A stretch of 64,000 nt of DNA from an uncultured Burkholderiales bacterium (GCA_937944385.1 CALDYQ010000047.1:61000-124999), one strand, 5' to 3'; positions 51,524 to 60,860 are shown, counted from the first letter of the stretch. The notes: a model not told the origin generated them from the letters alone. Translations and numbers: made by a program.

Positions 51524-51613
51524 GCGGTCGGTCTCGGGTTGGTCTCGAAGAGGCATCGCGACGAGCGACGAAGAGAGATTGTGACTCGCGCCGGCTTTCG
51601 CGCGCAGGGTGGC

Positions 51614-52699
51614 TTACTCCCGGCCGCCCGAACCCATCGGCGCACGAAGCCGCCAGGCCAGCGCGCGACCCAGCGTGAGCGGCACGACCGTCTCCTCGCC
51701 AAACGCAAACGCATCGGGCGGCGACCAGGTCTCGCGCGCGAGCGTGACCGTGCCCGTGTTGCGCGGCAGGCCGTAGAAGGCCGCACCAAAGCGGCTTGCG
51801 AAATCGTCGAGCCGGTCGAGGGCGTCGGCCGCCTCGAAGGCTTCGGCGTAGAGCTCGAGCGCGGCATGGGCGCTGTAGCAGCCCGCGGCGCCGCAGCAGG
51901 ATTCCTTGCTGTTTTTCGCGTGAGGCGCGCTGTCGGTGCCCAAGAAAAACTTCGGGTTGCCCGAGGTCGCCGCTTCGATCAGCCGCTGGCGATGCGACTC
52001 GCGCTTCAACACCGGGAGACAATAGAAATGCGGCCGGATGCCGCCCGTGAAGAGGGCGTTCCGGCTGTAGAGCAGGTGCTGCGGTGTGATCGTCGCGCCG
52101 ACGTGCGCGGGGGCCGCCTCCACCCAGTCGGCCGCCTCGCGCGTGGTGATGTGCTCGACGACCATCCGGAGCGCTGGGAAGTCCCGCGCGATCTGCGCGA
52201 GCGGACCCTCGACGAAGCGCGCCTCGCGATCGAAGACATCGACTTCCGGCGAGGTCACCTCGCCGTGCAGGCAAAGCACCACCCCCTGCTGCTCCATCGC
52301 GGCGAGCACCCGGTAGACGCGCTCGAGGGCAGTCACGCCCGAGTCCGAGTTCGTGGTTGCTCCGGCCGGGTAGTACTTGAAGGCGATGACCTCGGGGGTT
52401 TCGGCCACGCGCGCCACCTCGTCGAGCGGCGTGTTGTCGGTGAGATAGAGCGTCATGAGTGGGGCGAAGGCCGAATCCGCGCCCTCGGGCGCACGCTGCT
52501 CGAGGGCCGCGAGGATCCGTTCGCGGTAGGCGAGCGCCTGCGCGACCGTCGTCACCGGCGGCTTCAGGTTTGGCATCACGAGCGCCCGGCCGAACTGTGC
52601 AGCGGTGTGCGGGACGACCGAGGCCATCGCCGGCCCATCCCGCAGGTGGAGATGGAAATCGTCGGGGCGGGTGAGGGTGAGCGCGCGCGGTGTTGGCAT
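51614..52699 (-). CDS. pyrC: Dihydroorotase
   Basis: Cyclises carbamoyl-aspartate in pyrimidine synthesis. The 361-residue class II enzyme has the metal motif DDFHLHLRDG near residue 13, MPNLKPPVTT, the carbamylated Lys in AFKYYPAGATTNS, and FLGTDSAPHAKNSKE. The ATG at 52699 is preferred over GTG 52705. TAAACT (52709-52714) ends 10 bases before it with no Shine-Dalgarno, consistent with the leaderless pattern seen elsewhere. Confidence 0.96.
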   Translation of the reverse strand: MPTPRALTLTRPDDFHLHLRDGPAMASVVPHTAAQFGRALVMPNLKPPVTTVAQALAYRERILAALEQRAPEGADSAFAPLMTLYLTDNTPLDEVARVAETPEVIAFKYYPAGATTNSDSGVTALERVYRVLAAMEQQGVVLCLHGEVTSPEVDVFDREARFVEGPLAQIARDFPALRMVVEHITTREAADWVEAAPAHVGATITPQHLLYSRNALFTGGIRPHFYCLPVLKRESHRQRLIEAATSGNPKFFLGTDSAPHAKNSKESCCGAAGCYSAHAALELYAEAFEAADALDRLDDFASRFGAAFYGLPRNTGTVTLARETWSPPDAFAFGEETVVPLTLGRALAWRLRAPMGSGGRE

Positions 52700-53027
52700 G
52701 GTCACCGGAGTTTAGGGTAGCCACCTGGGCGCGCATCAGGCTGTGGCTGTGAGCGCGCCCTGACACCGCGGCGCCCGTCTCACGTGGAATGGGGCGGGCG
52801 TTCGCCGCGGGCCACAGCCTCGGCTGCGGGGCCTGTGTCTATAATCCGCGGCCCTGTGCAGACAGCCCGCACCGATGGGTGGGGCGCGGTCACGGGAGTA
52901 CGGTACGCCCCGCCGATTGCGTGATTTGCCGGTCGGTGCGCGGGCGAGGAAACGGCGGCAGTTCACGGCGACGAGGTTTCCCCCTCCATCTGCGAGCGCC
53001 GTCGGCTCGGAAGGAGCAGACACCACA
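52700..53027. other. Long leader of dksA with TATAAT promoter element
   Basis: About 330 bases. A perfect TATAAT at 52840-52845 (plus strand) with no strong -35 would start a transcript near 52852, giving dksA a leader of about 175 bases. The leader has a GC-rich 3' half and ends with AAGGAG 9 bases before the ATG. No small protein is convincing. Confidence 0.5.
52840..52845 (+). promoter_or_regulatory. Consensus -10 element of dksA
   Basis: Perfect TATAAT in a very GC-rich context, the best single -10 match in the window; it points to strong expression of dksA. Confidence 0.6.
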
Positions 53028-53648
53028 ATGGCCACGAGCAGCAAGACGAAACCGGCGACAGGGGTGGTCGCCGCGACGAAGAGCAAGTCAACCGTTGCAG
53101 CACCCGCCGCTGGAACGCCCAAGTCGGCACCGGCGGCCAAGCCAGCGACGGCGACGGCGGCGAAGTCGGCATCGGCTGCAGCGCCCGCTACCTCAGCCGC
53201 CACGCCGCTGCCGCTGACCGTGGATCCGCACAAGCGCTACGGGCCGCTGACCGAGGCGGAGATCCTCGCGATGCCCGAGTCGGCCTACATGAACAAGGAT
53301 CAGCTCGAGTTCTTCCGGGCCAAGCTGACCGAACTGTACCAGCACATCATCGCCAACGCGAGCGACACCGGGGAGCACCTCCGTGACGTCGAGGTGGCGA
53401 CCGATCCGTCGGACCGGGCGACGCAGGAAGAGGAATACACGCTCGAGCTGCGCACGCGCGACCGCGAACGCAAGCTGCTCAAAAAGGTCGAAAAGGCGCT
53501 GCGTATGATCGATGACGGCAGCTTCGGCTGGTGCGAGGAGACCGGCGAGCCAATCGGCATCGCGCGGTTGCTTGCGCGACCGACGGCGACGCTGTCGATC
53601 GAAGCGCAGGAGCGGCGCGAGCGGCGGCGGAAGCTCTACGGGGACTGA
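53028..53648 (+). CDS. dksA: DksA, RNA polymerase-binding transcription factor
   Basis: Binds the secondary channel of RNA polymerase and potentiates ppGpp. The 206-residue protein has a 60-residue Ala/Lys/Thr/Pro-rich low-complexity N-terminus, then the DksA core: MNKDQLEFFRAKL, the coiled-coil tip with DPSDRATQEEE, and the C-terminal GWCEETGEPIGIARLLARPT. The zinc finger keeps only the first of four Cys (C, T, S, A), a variant frequent in Burkholderiales and pseudomonads. The ATG at 53028 follows AAGGAG. Confidence 0.94.
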   Translation: MATSSKTKPATGVVAATKSKSTVAAPAAGTPKSAPAAKPATATAAKSASAAAPATSAATPLPLTVDPHKRYGPLTEAEILAMPESAYMNKDQLEFFRAKLTELYQHIIANASDTGEHLRDVEVATDPSDRATQEEEYTLELRTRDRERKLLKKVEKALRMIDDGSFGWCEETGEPIGIARLLARPTATLSIEAQERRERRRKLYGD

Positions 53649-53733
53649 TCCACCGCTCGGCTGTCATTGGTCGCGAATTGAGGTTGTCGCCCAGCCCGGG
53701 CGGCATGATGTGTCTGACAAAGGAGTCCGTTTC

Positions 53734-54336
53734 ATGAGTGCCCCCTTCAGCCTGCCCCCGCTGCCCTATGCCGACAATGCGCTCGATCCGCTGATCTCGG
53801 CCAATACCATCGGCTTTCACTACGGCAAGCATCACAAGGCGTATCTCGACAATCTCAACAAGCTCGTCGAAGGCAAAGACCTCGCGCAGATGTCGCTCGA
53901 AGAGGTGATCCGCGCCTCCGTGGGCAAGCCCGACATGACCGGCGTGTTCAACAACGCCGCGCAGGTCTGGAACCACACGTTCTACTGGAACAGCCTCAAG
54001 CCAGGCGGCGGCGGCAAGCCGGGCGGCACGCTCGGCGCCATGATCGATGCGTCCTTCGGTGACTATGACACCTTCCGAAAGGAATTCGCCAATGCGGCGA
54101 TGACCCAGTTCGGCTCGGGCTGGGCCTGGCTCGTCAAGGATGGCGACAAGCTGGCCGTAACGAAGACGGGCAACGCGGAGCTGCCCATGACGCAAGGCAA
54201 AAAGGCGCTCCTGACGATCGACGTTTGGGAGCATGCCTACTACCTCGACTATCAGAACCTGCGCCTCAAGTACGTCGAGACGCTCATCGACAGGTTGATG
54301 AATTGGGACTTTGCCGAGAAGAACCTCGCAAGCTGA
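53734..54336 (+). CDS. sodB: Iron superoxide dismutase
   Basis: Converts superoxide to oxygen and hydrogen peroxide. The 200-residue protein has the four metal ligands in GFHYGKHH, NHTFYWNS, DVWEHAYY (Asp and His), and the Fe-type pattern FNNAAQVWNHTFYW (abbreviated). AAGGAG lies 7 bases before the ATG. The next gene, an ABC ATPase, begins with GTG directly after the stop. Confidence 0.96.
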   Translation: MSAPFSLPPLPYADNALDPLISANTIGFHYGKHHKAYLDNLNKLVEGKDLAQMSLEEVIRASVGKPDMTGVFNNAAQVWNHTFYWNSLKPGGGGKPGGTLGAMIDASFGDYDTFRKEFANAAMTQFGSGWAWLVKDGDKLAVTKTGNAELPMTQGKKALLTIDVWEHAYYLDYQNLRLKYVETLIDRLMNWDFAEKNLAS

Positions 54337-55125
54337 GTGGTATTTCCGCCGAGCCCGACCCGCAGCGACGCAGGAAGCCCCTCGAGGTCGCCTTCCGCGC
54401 CGCCCTTGAAGCCCGCTCATGCGCCACTCGTCGAAGGGGTGGCACTGACGCACTGTTTCCCCGGCGGCGTCACGCTTGCGTTTCCGGACCTCGTGCTCGA
54501 GCGCGGCGAGGTGGTGCTTTTGCGCGGACCGAGCGGGGCGGGAAAATCGACGCTGCTCAACCTGCTCGCCGGGGTGCTCGCACCCCGCACGGTGCCGGGC
54601 GAGTTCTCCGCTGCGACTTGCAGGGCCCGACTGCGCGTCGGTGAGATCGACCTGCTCAATGCGTCCGCGCGGCAACGTCAGGCACTTCGCCCCGACCGCG
54701 TAGGCTGGGTTCCGCAGCGCCCCATCCTTCAGGCCGGGCTTACGCTCCTCGACAACCTGCTCCTGCCGACGCTCTTCAGCACGGTGACGCTGCCTGACGA
54801 TCTGCACGCCCGTGCCACCCACGCGCTCGATTGCCTCGGGCTCACGCAGGCGATGCGCCAACGCGGCCGCGAAGCCTCGGTCGGTCAGGCGGCGCGGATC
54901 AATCTCGCGCGGGCGCTCCTGCTTCGGCCGCCGCTGCTCTTGGCCGACGAACCGACCGCCGCGCTCGATGCGGAGAACGCCGAGCGCGTGGCCGAGGCGA
55001 TCGCCGAGCACCTCTCGGCTGGGGGCGGCGCCGTGATCGCCACACACGATGCGGCCTGGGCAGCCGTGCTCGAACGTGCCGCGCCCGGTGCGACGCGGAT
55101 GATCGAGCTCTCCGGCGGAGGCTGA
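54337..55125 (+). CDS. ABC transporter ATPase (LolD/MacB-like)
   Basis: A 262-residue ATP-binding subunit: Walker A GPSGAGKST, Q-loop VPQRPI, Walker B LLLADEPTAALD. The signature is degenerate (ASVGQAARIN instead of LSGGQ), close to the SVGQQQR form of MacB-type ATPases. It begins with GTG 54337 immediately after sodB; TTG 54406 is another option. It pairs with the FtsX-type permease two bases downstream. Confidence 0.85.
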   Translation: MVFPPSPTRSDAGSPSRSPSAPPLKPAHAPLVEGVALTHCFPGGVTLAFPDLVLERGEVVLLRGPSGAGKSTLLNLLAGVLAPRTVPGEFSAATCRARLRVGEIDLLNASARQRQALRPDRVGWVPQRPILQAGLTLLDNLLLPTLFSTVTLPDDLHARATHALDCLGLTQAMRQRGREASVGQAARINLARALLLRPPLLLADEPTAALDAENAERVAEAIAEHLSAGGGAVIATHDAAWAAVLERAAPGATRMIELSGGG

Positions 55126-55127
55126 TC

Positions 55128-56315
55128 ATGCTGGGTCTGCGACTGCAGCTTCGCCTGCGCCTGATCGGCGCTTTTCTGCGTGAGCGGCCAAGCCACTTCC
55201 TGCTCGCGGTCGTGCTGGCTGCCCTCGGCATGGCGTCGGCTACGGCGGTGCTCTGGCTGCGCGACACGCTCGAGACGCACGCCGCCCGGCAGGCCGAAGG
55301 TATCGACATCGTCGTCGGGGCCAAGGGCTCGGCGCTTCAGAACGTGCTCGCGGCGGTCTATCACGTCGATGTGCCCAACGGCAACATCCCACTCGCCGAG
55401 GTCGAGGCGATTGCCGCACGCCCCGACGTGGCGCGGGCGGTACCGATCGCGCTCGGCGATTCGGTGGGGGGCGCGCGCATCGTCGGTACGACTGCGGAAT
55501 TTCTTACGCTCTACGAGGCCCGCGCAGCGCTGGGCAGCGACGCGATCGCGCCGATGGGGGCGTTGCTCGGCGCCGAGGTCGCTCGCCGAACCGGACTGCG
55601 GGTAGGCGACCATTTCGTCGGTACACACGGTCTGGCCGAGGGCGGCGAAGAGCATGACAGTCATCCCTATCTCGTCACCGGCATCCTCGCCCCGACAGGA
55701 CGGATCATCGATCAGCTCGTGGTCACTGCGCTCGAGAGTGTCTGGCTCGTGCACGAGGGGCACACGGCTGCGACCGAACCCGAGGTCACCTTCGCGCTCG
55801 TCACGGTCAAGGGGCCTGCCGCGATGGCCACCCTGCCGCGGGCGCTCAATGCGCGACCAGCGCTCCAAGCGGCCGTCCCGGCGCTCGAGTCGGCCCGCCT
55901 GCTCACCGTCTTCGGCTGGGTGGTCGCCCTCGTACAGGCGTTCGCCTGGACGATGGTGGCTGCCGCGGTCGCGAGCCTCTTCGGCGCGCTCATGCAGGCC
56001 GCGGCACGACGCGAGCCCGACTTCGCGATGCTCTCGGCGATCGGTGCACGGCCAATGCGACTTGCACTCCTGCTGCTGGTCGAACTGGCCGTCGTCGTGC
56101 TTGCCGCAGCGGCCATTGCACTCGCGATCGTGCTTGGGTTGCCTGCCGTGGCGACCGCCTGGGTCGGTGTCGCGCTTCCCTGGCGCCTTTGGACAGGTGT
56201 ATGCTGGTTCGGTGTCGTCCTATCCGTGACCGCGCTCGTCGCGCTTCTGGCCGGGCTGCCCGTTGTGATCCGGGCCGGTCGGGTGGACGTGGCGCAACAG
56301 CTCACGGGTCATTGA
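55128..56315 (+). CDS. FtsX-like ABC permease
   Basis: A 395-residue protein of the MacB/FtsX type: one N-terminal span (about 20-45), a large periplasmic domain (about 50-250) and three C-terminal spans. The periplasmic part starts GIDIVVGAKGSALQNVLAAVYH, a motif shared by permeases encoded next to DUF3299 genes. Residues EEHDSHPYLV are His/acidic rich and could bind metal. It follows the ATPase by two bases. Confidence 0.85.
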   Translation: MLGLRLQLRLRLIGAFLRERPSHFLLAVVLAALGMASATAVLWLRDTLETHAARQAEGIDIVVGAKGSALQNVLAAVYHVDVPNGNIPLAEVEAIAARPDVARAVPIALGDSVGGARIVGTTAEFLTLYEARAALGSDAIAPMGALLGAEVARRTGLRVGDHFVGTHGLAEGGEEHDSHPYLVTGILAPTGRIIDQLVVTALESVWLVHEGHTAATEPEVTFALVTVKGPAAMATLPRALNARPALQAAVPALESARLLTVFGWVVALVQAFAWTMVAAAVASLFGALMQAAARREPDFAMLSAIGARPMRLALLLLVELAVVVLAAAAIALAIVLGLPAVATAWVGVALPWRLWTGVCWFGVVLSVTALVALLAGLPVVIRAGRVDVAQQLTGH

Positions 56316-56323
56316 TCCTCATC

Positions 56324-56833
56324 ATGCGCTTTCCCCTACGTATTCAAAGCTTCACCATCCTGAGCGCATTGGGTCTCGCCGCCTGCGCGTGGGCAGTCAC
56401 TCCGGTGCCGCCGTCGGGCGCGCTGCCTGCACCCGGAACATTGCTCCAGCCCTACCAATTTCTTCCCGAGCGGCCGGGCTTCATGTCGTGGAAAACGTTG
56501 AGCCAGGTCACGCTCGCCCGCCAGAACAACCGCATGGTGCCCCAGTTCGCACCCGAGATCATTCAGCTCGATGGCAAGACCGTGCGCATGCAGGGTTTCA
56601 TGATGCCGCTCGACATTGGGGATCGTCAGCGCCGCTTCCTGCTCACTGCCGCGCCGCCGCATTGCGCGTTCTGCCTTCCCGCCGGGCCGGATTCGATGAT
56701 CGAGGTGCGTGCGAAGGATGCGATTCGTTACACGATCGATGCGGTCGCGCTCTCCGGTCGCATCCAGATATTGCGGGACGACCCGGCCGGGCTTTACTAT
56801 CGTCTCGTCGACGCCGAGCCGGTTCGGCATTGA
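56324..56833 (+). CDS. DUF3299 exported protein of the ABC operon
   Basis: A 169-residue protein with a lipobox-like LSALGLAAC near residue 21. The DUF3299 pattern is VRMQGFMMPLD...FLLTAAPPHCAFCLPAGPDSMIEV; the CAFC pair may bind metal or heme-like groups or be redox-active. Genes of this type with an FtsX permease and ATPase resemble the zinc-uptake zrg cluster of Vibrio cholerae, but the DUF2796 (ZrgA) gene is not present here, so metal transport is only a hypothesis. Confidence 0.8.
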   Translation: MRFPLRIQSFTILSALGLAACAWAVTPVPPSGALPAPGTLLQPYQFLPERPGFMSWKTLSQVTLARQNNRMVPQFAPEIIQLDGKTVRMQGFMMPLDIGDRQRRFLLTAAPPHCAFCLPAGPDSMIEVRAKDAIRYTIDAVALSGRIQILRDDPAGLYYRLVDAEPVRH

Positions 56834-56880
56834 CGCCACGCCGACACTGAACGACGGCCGGATCACAGGCAGCACGCACG

Positions 56881-58155
56881 ATGGCGTTCCATCTTTTCCA
56901 GAAGGACGGAAAGAACAGCAAGCCGGCTGACCGGCGTGCCATGCCCGATGCAGCCAACACGGCCGGCGCAAACGGCCCGTCGACCCGTTCGCTGCGCAGG
57001 AGCGGCTCGACCACGTGCACCATCGGTCTCGTGGGGCCGAGCACCAACACGTTCGCCGAAAGCGAGACCTGGAACCCGCAGGTCGGCGTGATCGAAGTCG
57101 TCGAGGAATCCTTCTCCAGCCCTTCGCTCGAGAACGCCGCCCTCATGTTCGCGCACGGCAATGCGAGCGCCGCCACCGCGGCGCTGCGCCACGCGATCGA
57201 TTCGCCCGAAGGCAAGCAGGCGTTCGTCTGGCTTTGCCTGTTCGACTTGCTCGCCCGCGCGGGCGATCGCGCGACCTTCGATGACCTCGCGCTCCGCTAC
57301 GTCGTGCAGTTCGAACGCTCCGCGCCAGCATGGGACGACATGACCCGGCCCGGCGGGGGCGAGGCCAACGCGGCCGGGCAGCCGGGCGCGAACGCGCCCA
57401 AAGGCAGGATCCTGCTGCGCGGGGACCTGACGGACACGCATTCCCCGGCGATCGCCACACTCACCGAGACATCCCGGCGCAAGCCGCCCGATCTGCCGCA
57501 ACGCCTTGACCTCGACATCGCCGAGTTGCGCTCTGCAAGCGACGTCTGCGGTACGCTCGTGGCCGGTGCGCTGGCCGCCTTGCGGCGCAAGGGCGCGCAC
57601 ATCGTCTTCCGGGGGCTCCATCCGGCGGTCAACCGGCTCGCGCAGCATGTGGAGGAGCACAAGGCCACGTGCCCGCGCGGCGTGTGGTATCTGACACTCG
57701 AACTCATGCAGTGGGCGGATCGGCAGAATGCCTTCGAAGACTTGGCGGTCGAGTTTGCCGTGACCTTCGGTCTCTCGCCGCCTTCTTGGGAAGCGCTCTC
57801 TGCGGCCCAGCGTGCAGTGATCGCGGCGACGCCGGAGACCCCCGAGGACGCATCGACCGATGCTGCATCCGGCGACGAATGGATCCGGTTCCTGGGCGAA
57901 CTGCGCGGTGCGAATGACGTGAGTCTGCGGCTGATCGATCCGAGTAAGGTAGAAACCAATCCGGTGATGATCGACATGTCGCGGGTTCAGCGCGTGGACT
58001 TCGTCTGCGCCGGTGCGCTCGCCAATGCGGTGCGGCGACTCATGGCGCAGGCGATCGACGTGAAGCTCGTCAATGTCTCGCCGATCATTCAGGCGCTTCT
58101 GCAACTCACGGGAACACCGGCGCACTTGTTCACGCGCGTCAATCCCAAACGCTGA
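56881..58155 (+). CDS. STAS-domain protein upstream of hslV
   Basis: A 424-residue protein with a central STAS-like segment (LDLDIAELRSASDVCGTLVAGALAAL, abbreviated, near 205-235) and a C-terminal one (PVMIDMSRVQRVDFVCAGALANA, near 360-385). STAS domains act as anti-sigma-antagonist-like or binding modules. The region between is helical and ordinary. No phosphorylatable Ser/Thr is plain in either. It lies 13 bases upstream of hslV in the same direction, as commonly seen in Betaproteobacteria. Confidence 0.8.
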   Translation: MAFHLFQKDGKNSKPADRRAMPDAANTAGANGPSTRSLRRSGSTTCTIGLVGPSTNTFAESETWNPQVGVIEVVEESFSSPSLENAALMFAHGNASAATAALRHAIDSPEGKQAFVWLCLFDLLARAGDRATFDDLALRYVVQFERSAPAWDDMTRPGGGEANAAGQPGANAPKGRILLRGDLTDTHSPAIATLTETSRRKPPDLPQRLDLDIAELRSASDVCGTLVAGALAALRRKGAHIVFRGLHPAVNRLAQHVEEHKATCPRGVWYLTLELMQWADRQNAFEDLAVEFAVTFGLSPPSWEALSAAQRAVIAATPETPEDASTDAASGDEWIRFLGELRGANDVSLRLIDPSKVETNPVMIDMSRVQRVDFVCAGALANAVRRLMAQAIDVKLVNVSPIIQALLQLTGTPAHLFTRVNPKR

Positions 58156-58167
58156 CGGCGAATTCCG

Positions 58168-58707
58168 ATGAACGGATTCCACGGCACCACGATCGTGGCG
58201 GTGCGGCGCGGCAACGCGGTCGCCCTGGGCGGTGATGGCCAGGTCACGCTCGGCAACCAGATCATCAAGGCCACCGCGCGCAAGGTGCGACGGCTGCACG
58301 AAGGCCGCGTGCTCGCGGGCTTTGCCGGCGCAACGGCGGATGCCTTCACGCTCTTCGAACGCTTCGAGGCCAAGCTCGACAAGCATCAGGGCCAGCTCAC
58401 GCGCGCCGCGGTGGAACTCGCCAAGGACTGGCGGCAGGATCGCATGCTGCGCCGGCTCGAGGCGATGCTCGCCGTGGCCGATGCCACGGCCTCGCTCGTG
58501 ATCACCGGCAACGGCGACGTGCTCGAGCCGGAGCACGGCATCGTCGCCATCGGCTCCGGCGGCGGCTTTGCGCTGGCGGCGGCGCGAGCCCTCGCCTCGC
58601 ACACGGCCCTCTCCGCGCGAGAGATCGTGGCGGAGTCTCTCAAAGTGGCAGGGGAGATCTGTATCTACACGAACCAGCAGCACACGATCGAGGAGCTCAG
58701 TTGGTAA
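58168..58707 (+). CDS. hslV: HslV, ATP-dependent protease proteolytic subunit
   Basis: A 179-residue proteasome-like peptidase. After a short propeptide (MNGFHG) the catalytic Thr begins [42 protein letters not shown] (abbreviated) and [11 protein letters not shown] are family blocks. Normally hslU, encoding the unfoldase, follows directly. Here the next gene is a flavin monooxygenase that overlaps by 7 bases. The hslU gene may be elsewhere. Confidence 0.95.
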   Translation: MNGFHGTTIVAVRRGNAVALGGDGQVTLGNQIIKATARKVRRLHEGRVLAGFAGATADAFTLFERFEAKLDKHQGQLTRAAVELAKDWRQDRMLRRLEAMLAVADATASLVITGNGDVLEPEHGIVAIGSGGGFALAAARALASHTALSAREIVAESLKVAGEICIYTNQQHTIEELSW

Positions 58708-59957
58708 ACGCGGGGTTTTCCTCGACCGCATCGGCGTGGCCGACACGGCCGGCGGACGTGGCCATCGTCGGCGGCGGCCCGGTCGGCTGGGCCTTCGCGC
58801 TTGCGAGCCGGCACGCCCTCGGTGCCGAGGCCCGCATCATCGTCTGTGACCCGCAGCGGCCGCAGGCACCAGCTGATCAGGCCCCCTTGGGCGCGCGGGT
58901 CTATCTCGTCGCCGAGGGGCATCTGCGCTGGCTCGCGGCCTCCGGCGTGTGTCTGCCTTCGACCCGGAGTGCCGAGGTCTCACGCATCGAAGTGCTCGCG
59001 ACCGACGGACGCGCACAGCTCATGATCGATGCGTCGGATGCGGCTGCCGAGCGCCTGGGCCTCACGATCGAGCATGATGCGTTGACCGCCGCAATCGCGA
59101 GTCACGCGCGGACGCTTGGCGTGACCCAGCACGCGGTTCGGGTCGAGGCGCTCACGATGCTCGATGGCGTGCGCTGGGTCGAGACAGCGGACGGCGCGCT
59201 CGAGGCGGCGCGACTCGTGGTGCTGGCCGATGGTCGGCACGGCGCGCTCGCCAAACGCGCGGGCTTCGAACGGCTCGAGCGCGACTATGGGCAGGTGGGC
59301 GTGGTCGCGCATTTCCGGCTCGGTCGCCGGGACGGGGGCGCGGCGCGGCAGTGGTTTCTGCCCGATGGCTCGATCCTCGCGCTTCTGCCCCTGGCCGACC
59401 CGCAAGCGCCGCAGGATGGCTCGCCGGGCAACTCCTGCGTGTCCTTGGTCTGGTCATGCGCAACCGAGCGGGGCGAGGCGCTTCTTGCTCTGGGGCCAAA
59501 GGCGCTCACCGAGGCTGTACGAGAGGTGGCTGGTCGCGCCGTCGGTCTCGCCGAGTGCATCTCGGCGCCTGTTGCATTTCCGCTCACGCTCGCCCGCGTG
59601 GCGGATCCGGTCGGTGAACGCCTCCTGCTTGCCGGAGATGCCGCGCACGCGGTGCATCCGCTCGCTGGACAGGGCGTGAACCTCGGTCTGGCCGATGCGC
59701 GCGTGTGGCAGGCAGTGCTCGCTGAAGCGCGCGCGGTGGGATGTGATGCCGGGCACGCCTTGCTCTTGTCGCGCCACCGGCGTCGTCGGCAGGGCCCGGT
59801 GCTCGCGATGCAGGCCACGATCGACGGTCTGTGGCGTCTCTACAATCGGGCGCCAGCCCCGCTTGCAGAGCTTTCGGGGCGTGCAATGCGCGCCCTGTCG
59901 TCCCTGCCCGCATTTCGTCATCGACTGGCTGGCGCGGCAGTCCAGATTGCCGTGTAG
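58701..59957 (+). CDS. UbiH/Coq6-family FAD monooxygenase
   Basis: A 418-residue flavoprotein hydroxylase starting at TTG 58701, overlapping hslV. It has the Rossmann motif [15 protein letters not shown] at 20-34, [10 protein letters not shown], and the C-terminal [19 protein letters not shown]. In Betaproteobacteria this enzyme, next to a DsbC gene, is placed in ubiquinone ring hydroxylation (UbiH/UbiF/VisC group). Which ring position it acts on is not clear. Confidence 0.85.
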   Translation: MVNAGFSSTASAWPTRPADVAIVGGGPVGWAFALASRHALGAEARIIVCDPQRPQAPADQAPLGARVYLVAEGHLRWLAASGVCLPSTRSAEVSRIEVLATDGRAQLMIDASDAAAERLGLTIEHDALTAAIASHARTLGVTQHAVRVEALTMLDGVRWVETADGALEAARLVVLADGRHGALAKRAGFERLERDYGQVGVVAHFRLGRRDGGAARQWFLPDGSILALLPLADPQAPQDGSPGNSCVSLVWSCATERGEALLALGPKALTEAVREVAGRAVGLAECISAPVAFPLTLARVADPVGERLLLAGDAAHAVHPLAGQGVNLGLADARVWQAVLAEARAVGCDAGHALLLSRHRRRRQGPVLAMQATIDGLWRLYNRAPAPLAELSGRAMRALSSLPAFRHRLAGAAVQIAV

Positions 59958-59984
59958 TTGCCGCGCTCATCGAGGAATTCGTCC

Positions 59985-60812
59985 ATGCTTCGCCCCGCTC
60001 ACTTTCTCCTGCCCTTTGCCGCGGCCGTCGTGCTGGCCAGTACGGCCTGCGAGGCGCAGCAGCCCGCCCGCAGCGCGGCTCAACGACCCGCCGCCCAGGC
60101 TGCGGCTGCGCCAGTGTCCTCCGGCGAGCTGGCCGCGATCGAGAAGGCACTGACCGAGCGCTTTCGCGGCGCACCGGTCAAGGGCTTGCGCGCATCGGTT
60201 TTTCCCGGTGTGTATGAGGCGATGATTGGCGACGACCTCATCTACTTCGATGCCAAAGTCAATCACTTCATCGTCGGCAATCTCGTCGAGGCCGCCACGA
60301 TGAAGAACCTGACCGAAGAGCGGGCGGCCGAGCTGAAGGCGATCGACGTCAAGCAGCTGCCGCTCGACGATGCGATCAAGTTCGTACGCGGCAATGGCGA
60401 GCGGGTCATGTACCTCTTTTCGGATGTCGACTGCCCGTTCTGCACCCGGCTCGAAACCACGTTGCAGGACATCGACAACATCACGGTCTACATCTTCATG
60501 TACCCGATCGACAGCCTGCATCCGGCTGCGCGGGCAAAGCAAAAGGCCATCTGGTGCGCCAAAGATCGCCTGGCCGCCTGGCAAGACGCCGTGCTGCGGC
60601 GCAAGTTCGACCCGAACGCGAAGGGCGATTGCGACAACCCGGTCGACCGCACGGTGGAGCTCGGCCAGAAGCTCGGTGTCCGCGCCACGCCGACCTTCTT
60701 CCTCGCCGATGGCCGCATGGTGGCCGGAGCGCTGCCGAAGGACCGGATCGAAGCCGCCTTGAACGCCGCTCAGGCCAAGGTTCGACAACCCGCCGGCGCA
60801 TCCACGAAGTGA
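59985..60812 (+). CDS. DsbC-family thiol-disulfide isomerase
   Basis: A 275-residue periplasmic protein. Signal peptide to about residue 22, dimerisation domain (about 60-120), then thioredoxin fold with CPFC at 150-153 (SDVDCPFCTRLE) and cis-Pro RATPTFF. A second pair, Cys in WCAKD and GDCDN, is also a DsbC trait. It has an Ala-rich linker (about 24-43). The ATG at 59985 has GAGGA 8 bases upstream. It is in tandem with the monooxygenase gene. Confidence 0.92.
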   Translation: MLRPAHFLLPFAAAVVLASTACEAQQPARSAAQRPAAQAAAAPVSSGELAAIEKALTERFRGAPVKGLRASVFPGVYEAMIGDDLIYFDAKVNHFIVGNLVEAATMKNLTEERAAELKAIDVKQLPLDDAIKFVRGNGERVMYLFSDVDCPFCTRLETTLQDIDNITVYIFMYPIDSLHPAARAKQKAIWCAKDRLAAWQDAVLRRKFDPNAKGDCDNPVDRTVELGQKLGVRATPTFFLADGRMVAGALPKDRIEAALNAAQAKVRQPAGASTK

Positions 60813-60860
60813 CGGCGTGAATTCGTCGCGCGACACGTCTTTTCCCGAAAGGAGACTGCC

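Noticed and set aside
53028-53648. DksA missing three of four zinc-finger cysteines as a novelty
   Set aside because: This single-Cys or Cys-poor form is common in Burkholderiales and other proteobacteria, so it marks lineage rather than novelty.
56863-58746. A 627-residue minus-strand frame across the STAS and hslV genes
   Set aside because: Covers two well-supported plus-strand genes and has no domain.
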